64,000 bases of DNA from Ehretia macrophylla (Eukaryota > Streptophyta > Magnoliopsida > Boraginales > Ehretiaceae): contig CM075773.1 in the NCBI GenBank assembly GCA_037974665.1, forward strand, positions 64,772,263-64,836,262, read 5' to 3'. The notes under the pieces are model-generated. The model was not told the DNA's origin. It made no database searches and saw only the letters and a list, made by a program, of their open reading frames with translations. Of the stretch, positions 35,244-52,453 are shown one piece after another (position 1 is the first letter of the stretch; each line of letters starts with the position of its first letter). The position numbers and the translations under genes are program-made.

Positions 35244-37270
35244 TAAACTCTGAAGAGTGATTTCTTCATTAGCTATGTGTGATTTGTAGTGCTTTTCTGC
35301 TTCTGGATTCTATCTTTACTTTTTGCTTTACCTGTTTTGCTTTAGGCATTTGTAGCTTTTATTTATATTCTGATTTCAATTGCACATGATATTCACTAGT
35401 TAATAAAAGCCTAGCTGCTGCATCATTTTAGCAATGATGACAACACGTTGTGGCTAACCTTATTGATCACGAATGCTTTCTGATGTCCAAAGAAGAACGA
35501 GTTGTTGCTGAAACTTGTAGAAAAGATAGAAGATATGGAGACAAGGTTGTAGAATATTGAAGAGAAAGTAAACTGCGGTGAAAAGGATGGTAAGATGGTG
35601 ATGAGACAACTGAAACACCCAGTTAAGATTTGGCAACCACTTTTCTAAAAGCATGGTTCTAGCCCCCCTCCCTCTTTGAGCTTGTTCATTTGTTGGGTGA
35701 TCCATTGCTCTCACGTTCCGAGTCCAACAAAATGAAGGATCTGAAACTTCCATCACCAACCAAAAGAGAAATCATTCTGCCAAGCAGAGTATTTACCCTC
35801 TGAACTCAAGAAGACACTGACCAGCTACGTCAAAACAGTATAGCAGACTCACTAGAACATGTGCTTGAAGTTGACAAATTTGAAGTTGATATTATAGAAG
35901 ATATCAGAGAGGTCAGGACAGATGTACCTAATCAGTTATTCTCTTCCATAACAAATAGCTACTCAGACCAGCCTCAACTGGGTTTTTCTCTCTCTAGAGA
36001 ATTCTCCAGGTTTACTACGCTTGGTTCTTCATAGGGCTTTCCGTGTCTGGGCTGGCCCCGTGACACTTTTCTGGGCCCGGCTCCGCTGTGGCTCTTTCTC
36101 TTTCTATTTCTCTTTCCGCTTCCATCTTGTTTCCCAGAGCGTGTCTTGTCTTTCTTTCTTAGTTTTTTTCATTTTGTTGGCTGTTGATTTTTTTGTTTTG
36201 TTGGCTATTGGTTTTGATCACTCCCAAATGCTTGTTCCACAGCATTTGGGGCTTCTTGATGATGATACTTAGCCTTGTGGTGGTGCTTTGTCCATGAAGT
36301 GATGGTTTTGTGACCATAGAGCGTTGAGTTTTTGCCGCTGCCGCCGCCACTCAAAGTCCCCGTCACCACCTTTATCCCTTGCACCGTTGGGTTTGTACTT
36401 CATCAGATCTGATACTTTTCCCTTTACTCGTTGTAGATTTCCCAAGCTGTGATGCATTTCTGACCTTGGAATCTACCAGGAGATGTCAAGATTTGCTGCG
36501 TTCTTTTTGCTTATTTTTTCTGGTGTCTTTTTTGCTGCTGTTTATGATGGATATGTGGTTGATTGGTGTAGTGGGTCAAATAGAAATAGAATCAATCCTC
36601 TAAATGTTCTATTTTTTTCTTTACTCGTGTTCTAATTTATAAAAACTGGTAGTAGTACTTTAACTTTAGTTTAGCTCTTATTCTTATGCAAGGGATCACT
36701 TGACCATATAGCCCCTTCTTGACTCGTTTCGCAGGGATGAAGTTAATTCCAATGATTCTTTGGCTCCAGGCCTCGCCGGTGGTTTTTCGTGAAATCTATT
36801 TCAGTAGAGCGTCTAAAAAACTCATGGCATTAAAAGTCCACCAGTGAGGGCGCTAAGGGATATGGTGTTTGTCTGCGTGTTCTTGATTTTGTTGTTGTAG
36901 ATCCGAATGATGATGAGCTTGATGTTGAGTTTTACACCGCTACTTTTCATTGTCTTTTGGCTCTCACTCTTTTGTCACTGTCTGCCATGCTTGTTGGGCT
37001 TTCTTGCACCTGCCGTTTTTCAAGGTCATTGTGGAGGAGATAGGGTGGTCTATGCGACCACCTGTTCAAGTCAAGGGCCCAGAGGGTCTGCTCTAGTTCT
37101 TGGCAGTGTTTTAGACGATTTGGGTTTCGACCTTCCCTGGCCCATCCTCTTGCCGGGTGGATGAGTCCCGTTAAACTCATTTGTAAATACTATTTTTTGT
37201 TGGTTTTGACTGGTGCTTAGCTGGTCAGATTTGCAGGTGGGCAAGTTGCTCTTGTTACTGGCTTTGCTAT
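35244..37270. other. Unassigned region, no recognised gene
   Basis: A short plus-strand open frame near 35817-36033 (DQLRQNSIADSLEHVLEV...) could be an exon relic, but I do not recognise it. From about 36000 to 37200 the base composition is less AT-rich than the surroundings and T-rich on the plus strand, with no conserved domain. It may be the untranslated part of a retroelement. Confidence 0.3.
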
Positions 37271-37274
37271 GGTT

Positions 37275-37480
37275 GCAAAGCGCATCCAATAAAGAGGTTT
37301 GGTAAACATATCTGCTAATTGAGAATTAGTCAAAACATATATAGTAGAGAAGGTACCATCACTAATTCGTTTGCGGACAAAATGAACATCAATTTCGATA
37401 TGCTTACTGCGGCTATGAATGATAGGATTAGATGCCTTGTAAATGGTGCTCACATTACCACAAAGAAACATTGGAGCGTT
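37275..37480 (-). pseudogene. Short copia RNase H C-terminal fragment
   Basis: Minus-strand translation shows CGNVSTIYKASNPIIHSR, then SKHIEIDVHFVRKRI and NSQLADMFTKPLYWMRF, the final conserved segment of copia RNase H. It differs from the copia elements at 29.6 and 51.5 kb and stands alone, with no LTR or other domain nearby. It is a scrap left by deletion or captured in another element. Confidence 0.75.
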
Positions 37481-38950
37481 GACTAATTTAATGCCAAAAT
37501 AATATTGGAATCAAAAGTAAACTATAAACCCATGTAAGGAGAATTTGCCTGTGTATGTTTTTGGGGCTTTTATTAATCATTTATAAGTGAATACATCAAG
37601 TGTTATACATGAGTTTGTGAATTTGAATATACAAACAACCCTGATCTAGAAGATAAATTCAAACTCTAAGACTAATTCTAAGATAAGCAGCAATCCTGGT
37701 ACGATCAGGATGCTTCTAACAATAAAATGCATCTCAAAAAAAGGGAAAAGGGTAAGACTTATATCTTCGGGTGCTGAATGTGCGACCCTGTTCACTCCCC
37801 ACTGAGAATCACACCTTTCGATTTCTCTCAAAGAAAATTACTTTCTATTAGATTTTCTATACAAGATTGAATAAGGGTACCTATTGGTCCTTTAATTTTG
37901 AGTGAAATGATAATTTGATCCTCTAAGTAAAGAAATGAGGATTTTTGTCATTCAAATAATTAAAGTAGGATACCGTAAATCGTTCATCAATTTTTTATTT
38001 GTTTTCAGTCAATAATTGCAAAGTGATTTGGCATGATAGGTAAACTTCACATTAGTTTAATAGTTGATAATGGACGAAATGTGCCTGGGGATTGATGATG
38101 TCCCATTCTAGTGAATCAAAGAATCAATATGTTCATTTCGAAAGTTGTGAAACTAAATTATCATTTTATTCCTCCTCAAAGGACTAACTAGAGTTATTTT
38201 ATAATCATCCAACACTAGATTACTCTTCACATTAAACTGGAGAAAATGATTTACTTTTGTTCTCATTGCGATATAATCAACAAGAGTCGAGGTCGATCAC
38301 AGCAAAGTGTGGGCATATTCTTCTCTCAACAAGTGTTTTCACATGAACAACATTATACTACAATCTGAAGAGTAACAAGTAGAAATGGTCCATAAACATT
38401 ATAATATGACTGAGTATGATGAAGGCAACAAACTTAAAAACATCGTGTACAAAGAAATATTTAATTTTTATGCAAGAGTTGATTAAAATGATTAAGTTAT
38501 TATATATTATAATCAGATATTCTTGGTTCGAACTACGAGTTCAATTTCTATTATACTACAAAAATATATATGTTTCTCATTTTGCACGCTTGATTATTTG
38601 TTTATGTTCATATAATTTATTAGGCATGTTTATGCACAAACGGTGAAAATAATAATTATGCCAAGCAAATAGATACGAGTAAGTATATATAACGCTTTGG
38701 TAAATGTTGTGAATTAAAATTTTCTATAAGAACATAGCACTGGGGCCGAAATATAACCGAAAATTTTGAATAAATTAATTGAGATTATCAATAAATAAAA
38801 TAAGAACCGATCATGTAATAACTTAAAGATAAAATGGCATATTATAAAAATAGTATTCAGCTTAAAATAATTAAATTAACTACAAATTAGAGAAAAAGTA
38901 ATACAAGTGCTACTAATAAAGAAAGGTTAAAATAATAAGTAACGATCTCT
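37481..38950. other. AT-rich intergenic DNA; nothing recognised
   Basis: No coding motif, terminal repeat or RNA gene seen. Confidence 0.4.
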
Positions 38951-38954
38951 TAAA

Positions 38955-39315
38955 GGTTAAAGCCAACTCCAATAATTCTTCTTTTTTTTTTTTTTTTAAT
39001 AATTAGAGGATTTGAAGCATTTTCTCTATATTTACTGATTTTTTATTTCAGTTTCATTCTATCAGCTCTCTTATTTTTAACTAATTCCTTATTTTATATA
39101 ATCTATATTTTAGTTTCATTCTAACAACTTCCCTATTTTCAACTTTCTCATATAATCTAATTCTTGGTGGCACCAATTTTGTGGGATATGAATTTCAAAA
39201 GCATGTTTCCCTAAAATATGGGAATGAAATAGAAGAGTTGTTAAAGCAATTTAGTCCCAAGAGCTCCCTTAAATGTAAGGATTTTTGGCATATCGGGTGC
39301 TATTGGAGTCCCCTT
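38955..39315. mobile_element. Possible MITE
   Basis: It starts with AACTCCAATAATTC and ends, in inverse orientation, with GACTCCAATAGCACC-like sequence, giving weak terminal inverted repeats around an AT-rich core. The target duplication could not be fixed. Similar CTCCAATAA-type ends occur at 25.1-25.6 kb. Confidence 0.3.
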
Positions 39316-39589
39316 AAGTAAAGTGGTTGGTAGTACCTGGCCATTGGTTTAGTAGTATGCTCCTTGCTATAAGTGCGAGAATTTGTGAGATCAATTTTTA
39401 TAGGTAACATTTAAATATATATCTTTTACGATTTAGACCTCCTTTGAATAAAGAAATGATTGATAGTAATTTATTTTGACTAAACGTTTTAAATTTAATT
39501 TATATATCTAATTAAAAATATTATTTGGCCTTAACTTATGTAGACTCTAAGTTGTTGCATGCAACGCCACAGGATTTATACCAACTTAT

Positions 39590-40465
39590 GCTGACGCACC
39601 AAATCAATTAGAACTTGGCGAAAAGACTATCGCGCGGCTCCACAACAATTCCAAACCAAAATCTTTAGACCCATAGAAAGACCTCCAAACCAGGAAGGTT
39701 ATTGCCAAAGTTGTGTGACATTAACAACCATCTTGGGGAGGGTGGCTAAAACTACCAGTAGAATGCAAAACAACCTGAGGAATATTCGACTACATTTCCT
39801 CGCCCCTTTCACTATCAAACCCGATGGCCTCCTCCATAGAACAATCCATTTGAGATGGGAGATTATCTAGCGGACGTCCATGTAATTGAGGAGAATGAAC
39901 ATCAATATCATGATCTTCAAGTGAAGATGGGTGATTCTGATGCATGGGTTCAACAATAATAGAGGAGTCATCTCCTTTGCCATCAACAATTCTACTATTA
40001 CCATGTGCCACTCCAAATGATTTCCGGTCCTCAAAGGAAAGATCATGCACAATCAGGTGTTGACTTCCCTCATCGGGTTTACAATTACTATTATCTGCCG
40101 CTATATTTTCATTTTGCTCTTTTTTCTTATTGTTATGACCTGCGGTACTAGGACCAGTGACAACATCACAATCATTCACACAATTAGCATTAACAACATG
40201 TTCCTTATTAATTCTTGCTTTGTTCTTTTGGTATCTCTTGTTTTCTCTACTTTTGTTAACAAAGGACTTGACTGACTTACCTCTTTCCTCATTTATGGCT
40301 GAAAACTGGAAGCTTCCCTTTGTGCTCAATTCTTCTTGATTTTCTCTACCATCCATATCGTGACTCTCGTTAAAGATATTAAATCTTCACCCTGAAGCAG
40401 CGTTTGATATGGGGCGGTTGTTGTTGACTGGTCTTTTAGGTGGAGCTTCGTTTACTTGGTTTTGA
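39590..40465 (-). pseudogene. Inverted LINE segment: ORF1 end and endonuclease start
   Basis: An open frame runs from 40356 to 39790 on the minus strand (188 aa, hydrophilic, D/N/S-rich). Upstream of its ATG, across a TGA, the frame continues with PVNNNRPISNAASG and RFNIFNESH, resembling the low-complexity linker after the LINE ORF1 zinc knuckle. Downstream, near 39680-39620, comes MGLKILVWNCCGAAR followed by FRQVLIDLVRQHK, the start of an apurinic-type endonuclease, whose usual MKILxWNCRG motif is recognisable. It is not an independent gene. Confidence 0.7.
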
Positions 40466-42610
40466 GGAGGATGAAATTCGTGATGTTTTCTTCCAAATGG
40501 ATGCTTCGAAAGCTTTGGGTCTGGATGGCCTTTCAACAAGGTTTTTTTAAAGAAATGTTGGGCTACTACTAAAGATCTCCTATGCAAGATGGTAAAAGAA
40601 GCCTTTTCTTCTGGAATTATGCCTCAAGGTGTGAATCATACCCCAATCCACCTTATTCCCAAGAAGATGAACCCAAAGTCTATCAAGCAATTTCGGCCTA
40701 TTAGTCTTATCAATGTTGTGGCGAAGTTGATTTCTAAAATTATGGTGAACAGACTTCGTCATCTCCTCCAAGATTTGATCTCTCCTTATCAGAGTAGCTT
40801 TATACCTGGGCATTCCACAAGTGACAATATCATCCTTGCCCAGGAAGTGATCCATGCCATGAAAAAGAAACAGGGAAAAACATGTGTGATGGCTATTAAA
40901 CTTGATCTTGAAAAGGCCTATGACAAGCTCAGTTGGGCTTTCATTAAAGACACTCTTCAACAGCTTCACCTCCCGGAGAATTGGATCAACCTCATCATGT
41001 CGTCCCCCGAAACAGCTTCGGTTTGTCTTTTATGGAACGGTACCTCGACGGATGGCTTCTCGCCGACGCGAGGAATTCGTCAAGGGGACCCTCTTTCCCC
41101 TTATATTTTTATTCTTTGCCTTGAAAGACTTTCACAAATTATTGCTCGGGATGTCAATGACAAGAAATGGAAACCAATTCGGATTCGTCATCCGGGCACC
41201 CCTATCTCCCACATCTTCTTTGCTGATGATCTTCGTTTGTTTGCAGAGGCGTCGACCAACCAAATGGAGAACATTTTAAACATTCTTGAGAGCTTTTGCA
41301 AGGAATCTAGACAAAGCATAAATGTAGCAAAGTCATCTATCTTTTTCTCTAAAAATACTGATCAAAATCTTGTTAATCTGATGTGTAGCTCTTGCAGATT
41401 CCAGGCTTTGGATGACTTGGGAACTTATTTAGGCATCCCTCTGCTTCACAAGCCGGTTTGCCAAGGTACCTATAAGTATATTCTGACCAAGATGCAGACT
41501 AAACTTGCGGGGTGGAAGTAGAAAGTCTTATCCTTCGCTGGTCGTGTTACTCTCTCAAAAGCTGTTCTTGCCGCCCTACCAACCTATTCTATGCAAGTGA
41601 CGGCTTTCCCTGTTCAGACTTGTAAGGAGATTGATAAAATCCAATGTAACTTCATTTGGGGATCTACCGAAGATCAACGTCGTATTCATTGGTTGGCCTG
41701 GGAATCTATCTGTCATTCGAAGTCTGAAGGGGGTTTGGGTCTTCGTATGGCTAGAAGTACTAATGAAGCCATGCTTGCCAAACTCGGATGGAAAATTCTT
41801 AATGAACTGGATTTGCTTTGGGTTAAAGTTTTGAAGGAGAAATATTTCTTTGATAATTTGTTGTCTTACGAAAGTAAGAATTCTGATTCCAAGGTTTGCA
41901 AAGATATTATCAAAGGGAGAAAGACCTCTTAAGCATGAGATTAAATGGATTCTTTGTAATGGCCGTACCACAAGATTCTGGCTGGACTTTTGGGTGGGAG
42001 AAGATACTCTGATAAACATGGCGCTTCATGACATTCTTGATGGGATGATACATCTTACAGTTGACTGCTTTGTGCACGAGAATGGCTATTAGAATTGGGC
42101 TCTCTTCCAACACCTCCTCCGGCACCTTTTTTTACAAATTTCAAATTTGAAATGTTATCCTGAGGATTCTCGTGATTATTTTATCAGTTGGAAGGAGGAT
42201 GCTAATGGTTCTTTTTCTGTGAGAACGACTATTGTATATAATCAAAACATCCACCTGACCTTAGATATTAAATGGGAAGATCTTTAGAAAATGCCTTGTC
42301 CCCAAAGAATTACAATTTTTTTGTGGCAAGCGGCTCACCAGCAAATTGTTTCAAGATTCAAGCTTTGCAAGAGAGGTATGTTGATTGATGCAAGTTCTGT
42401 TTGTTGTGGTGCTTCATGTGAATATACAGTGCATGTCCTTCATTCATGCCCTTATGCCCGTCACATTTGGGGTCGCCTCCTCCCTAGCTCACTTTGTAAT
42501 GGGTTCTTCACCATGGATTGGAATGTGTGGATCAATAGAAATATTCAATCGAGAGATGTTTGTTTTGGTGTTAGTTGGAAATGCATCTTTGCGGCTGTCA
42601 TTTGGGAGAT
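40465..42610 (+). pseudogene. LINE reverse transcriptase and zinc-finger region
   Basis: The reverse transcriptase starts with FEEDEIRDVFFQMDASKA, then a one-base frameshift in a T run (near 40545). The main frame 40589-41521 has FRPISLINVVAKLISKI, LDLEKAYDKLSW, GIRQGDPLSPYIF and the catalytic FADD (41220-41232). It breaks at a TAG after AGWK (41519). The C-terminal part continues in frame through 41932 (TYSMQVTAFP, CNFIWGS, GGLGLR). A reverse-transcriptase zinc-binding domain (PCPQRITIFLWQA, CCGASCEYTVHVLHSC) lies at 42291-42480. TAG replaces conserved tryptophans near 42090, 42286 and 42613. It encoded the element's reverse transcriptase and is inactive. Confidence 0.88.
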
Positions 42611-42617
42611 TTAGAGG

Positions 42618-43199
42618 TTGCGTAATGATTCCATCTTCAGAGGGGCGATGAGGGAACCTTTTGGTGTGATTGTTAGCCAGATTATTAAGAATGCAAATGA
42701 GTATGTGGAAGCTTGGAGGACCTATGACAGCCACCAAATCCATATCAGGAGAGCTATCATGATTGGATGGGAAAAGCCGGACATGAGTTACAAGTCAAAT
42801 ATTGACGGATGTTCGAAGGGCAATCCAGGAGTTGCTGGGGCAGGTGGTCTCTTCCGCGACACAGATGGTAGAGGGGTGTCGGGTTTTGGCATCAACCTGG
42901 GCATTGCAAGCAATAATAGAGCGGAGTTGTTGGCATTAGAGGAAGGCCTTCGCAGGGCGGAACATCTTAGACTTCATCATCTTTTCATTGAGACTGACTC
43001 CCTTTTTATTTGTAACTTACTTAAAAAGGGACATGACTACAATAGCCCGTTCAAGATTACGGTGGAGAAATGTGTTGAAATTTTGGATAGGCACGGGAAT
43101 TTCCAAGTTGACCATGTTTTTTGTGAAACTAATGGATGTAGTGACTGGATTGCTAATTACAATCTTCATCAACCTCCTGATTCATTTTTTTTGGATTAA
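42618..43199 (+). pseudogene. LINE RNase H domain
   Basis: The frame is open over 193 codons, but it is the C-terminal end of the LINE ORF2, separated from the rest by a TAG. RNase H motifs are present: NIDGCSKGNPGVAGAGG (first Asp), NNRAELLALEEGL (Glu), FIETDSLFI (Asp) and NGCSDWIANYN (last Asp). This domain is typical of plant L1-clade LINEs. A poly(A) tail follows within 80 bases. Confidence 0.85.
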
Positions 43200-43477
43200 C
43201 CTCTAGATATTCTCCAAACTCTGATTGAGAAGGATAGAACGAGTTTCAAATCTTAGGCTTCGCCTCCTTCTAACCAAAAAAAAAAAAAAAAACAAAGAAC
43301 AAAGAAAGGAAAAGAAAAATTAAAAGAAAAAACAATATGGGCTTAGCATAAACTAGTTCGAGTATAGCCGCATAAAATCAAGAACACAACATTGGCACTT
43401 GTCATCATCCTTCATGGATGCTTAAAAATGAAAATTGAATCCCCAAATTGAATTGAAAGAAAAAATAGCAAAAGAAA

Positions 43478-49578
<6,101 letters not shown>

Positions 49579-51480
49579 CCAGAGTGACACATGTAGTTAC
49601 TATTTCTTCAGTTAAAATGAGGTTTTGATTCCAGTGGAGGGTTGCAGATCTGCTACAATTTTATGAAGGACAAGGCTTAATTTGCTCTTAACAGGTGAAT
49701 CACGTTGGTTTTTTGGAAGTTGGTATCCAGGAGTATACTAGTACGATTCAAGGTCAAGAGGTATTTCTTCTCGTAATATTTCTGCGTCAAAATTAGTTTT
49801 TCTATCACAATTTGATGAATTTATGGAAGATCATAGAATAACGACAGATTGCTTATTCTGTTCTGGAGGGACTTTATCAGGATTGATAATTGATAAATTA
49901 GTGGACAACAAATTTTGTGAGCCTTTTGTATGCAGTCCAAACTTGTAACACTTCACAAACTTTGCTTTACTTTTCCAAAGGGCAGTTGCAGTTTCTGCCA
50001 TTGACTCTCCTCTAAAAGCAATATATGAATTGTTTCTCTGAGTTGGTTATCTTTGCTTATTTTTTATTCTCCATGAAATGACCATGATCAAATGCCTGGA
50101 AACACATGCCACTGTTTCAAAAGCTTTGTACTCTAAACTAGAACTTCGGTCGGGTTCTTTCACGTGCAGGCAAGATTCTTTTTATTAAGCTTTAGCATGG
50201 GGAAATTGTTAGTCCAAAAGGGAAGTTGAAATCCAAAAGAGGGGTGAGTGTAGTTAAAAAGTTCATAATCTATACACAAACTGATCAAGATGTTACAGTA
50301 CTTGTATGTGAGAAGCAAATTAGTGAAATATAGTTTTTAGCTTGACAAGATTTAACTTTTTAAGCTCAAATTAAAGCAAACACAGCAAAGCTACTTGATA
50401 CATGAATATCAGCAGTGTCAAAAAACAAATAAGTATATTCAATGAAGAAAGACAAATAAATCTCTTATTCTGAAATAGGATATGCCAGCCACGGAATCTC
50501 AGGACTTTGATTCTCTCACACCATTATAGCATTGTGAGAAAGATTTAATTGTGATAATATATCTATGTAGTTATGATAAGAAGATTTGGACAATTTTTTA
50601 TAATTGATTTTTTTTTTTTTTTAATATTATTATATGATATGAGAGGACCTCAATCCATAATCCCGTTAATATATAGAATGAAAAATAGATGGGATGGGAA
50701 TTTAACTTGAATAAAACTAAAAAGCTACTGAACAGACTTCACATGATTCTTTAGATGAAACCTAGTTGGGCCAGACATGAGCAGCTCATCTTAGGGAAGA
50801 GAATATGCTTATGGTAAACCATAAGTATCAAAGTCTTATTATTTGCCATTCGTATCTTACAATTTAATTTAATTCATGAACAAAACAATTCTTATCGGCA
50901 ATTAACCGAAAATGCACATGGACTAAAGTTGGAGTGCACCAAATTGTAATGAATCATATGATTCACTACGATTGACTTCTATATTGCATCTGGCTTAGGT
51001 TGCATTTATTCTTGGACCTTTTTTTTTCTGCTTTGAAAAAAATGAGGAAACTGATAAGAGTTGAAAATGTTCTTCAGCTCGAGCCTAGTAATGATATGCA
51101 AAAGAAGGCAAGGGATGGCGTGGTTATGACCCGTGCTCCCCTTCCGGTGTGAGAGTAAGTTAGTATATCTGAACTCAAATAATTACTAAGGGAGAAATAA
51201 CATTAAATGAGTATCAGTTACCTTCAATGAGTGTATTGAATAGACTATTTATACTAACACTAATGAAGGGTAAGCATTAAATGTGTAATGGCGTCCTCAT
51301 TGTTCATGTCAGACCTTAATCATTTGTTCGATAAGTAAAGCTATTATCTAGTGAGTAATATCTTTATGTTCCATCTGACATTAATGTTGGCTTGGGTCAC
51401 ACTTCATGGGTCAAGTACAGGTCGGTTCATACTCGTTTTCAGGTCGGGTCGGTTTTTATACCCATATCAGAAACTATCCA
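49579..51480. other. 3' flank of YebC-family gene; no further gene seen
   Basis: Presumed 3' untranslated region followed by AT-rich DNA. No motif-bearing ORF. Confidence 0.4.
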
Positions 51481-52406
51481 AGCCATAATAAAACTCAAAC
51501 GACCATAATAAAAAAAGAAAAATTCAAACACGAGACACGTACCTAAACACCTACCTTGCTAAATAAAAAATGATTCATCAACATAATCAAAATTATGCCA
51601 ATACCAAACACTACATCATGCATTATTGGCCAGAAATCCTATTGGGAAAGAGCACAAACACAGTAGAACAAAAGACTCTTTCTATTTGTGTTAGCCTACA
51701 AGTAATTGAGAAGGCAACCTAGCAAATTCCAACTCACACAACAATCCAAATAAAAGTGCAACAAGATTATCCCAAGCAACACACTACACACACAAAAAAA
51801 CACACCAAGATTTACATGAAAACCCTCCAATGTGAAGAGAAAAATCACGGGATCAAAAGACCCACCACAAAACTTCCACTATACTCAAAACAAGGATACA
51901 CAGGTCTGAAAATTAAGAACAATAAGCCTTGATACTACCCACAACAAACAACCCTCACAAATAAGTGGAATTAAAACAAGAGATAAGAAAGATATTACCA
52001 AAACAAAACAGAAACTTTAGGAGCTCGTCAGACTGGTCTCTAGGCCTAAAAAACGTGATCCGACCATATGATTTGAAGAACCAAATGTCAGGAATAGACC
52101 CTCAAAATTTTAGCTCAATCCGAGTAGAAACCACTGTCCAATTTCACATGAAAAAACATCGCGTAGTGCAGTGACGAACCATCAAACTCTCTTTTCTTTT
52201 CTCTGTAATTCTTTTTATTTTTCTTGCACTCTCTCCTTTCTAAGACAACCTATAAGAGGTATTTATAGCAATCTTTAGGTTTCTCCAAATATGGGTCATA
52301 AAAGGCCCATAAACCAATTACTTAATTTTTAGAACATGTTGGGCTTTCTTAAATAAATAGTTAAAAGAACTATTTAGTCCTCCACATATGAAGGACCAAT
52401 TCAACA

Positions 52407-52420
52407 AATCTCCCCCTCCC
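52407..52420 (-). other. Polypurine tract of Tork-like element
   Basis: On the minus strand it reads GGGAGGGGGAGATT, just before the 3' LTR start at 52406. Confidence 0.7.
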
Positions 52421-52453
52421 GAATTATGCAGAGGGATCCACAACACTTGCCAC

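Larger units (their letters stand above)
39590..43292 (+). mobile_element. L1-type plant LINE with inverted 5' segment
   Basis: The 3' part (about 40465-43292) is in plus orientation: reverse transcriptase, zinc-finger domain, RNase H and a poly(A) tail of 17 bases (43276-43292). The 5' part (about 39590-40465) is the same kind of element on the minus strand: end of ORF1, then the start of the endonuclease. Its order (endonuclease at the outer left, ORF1 at the junction) and the loss of sequence between endonuclease start and RT are what twin priming predicts. The flanking target duplication was not found. Several stops make it inactive. Confidence 0.8.

Noticed and set aside
36000..37200. 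Several short ORFs in a T-rich region
   Set aside because: They lie on both strands, overlap each other and show no conserved domain. Membrane-like stretches come from T-richness.
39790..40356. Independent 188-aa minus-strand gene
   Set aside because: The frame is flanked by LINE ORF1-type sequence upstream and a LINE endonuclease start downstream, so it is part of the inverted LINE.
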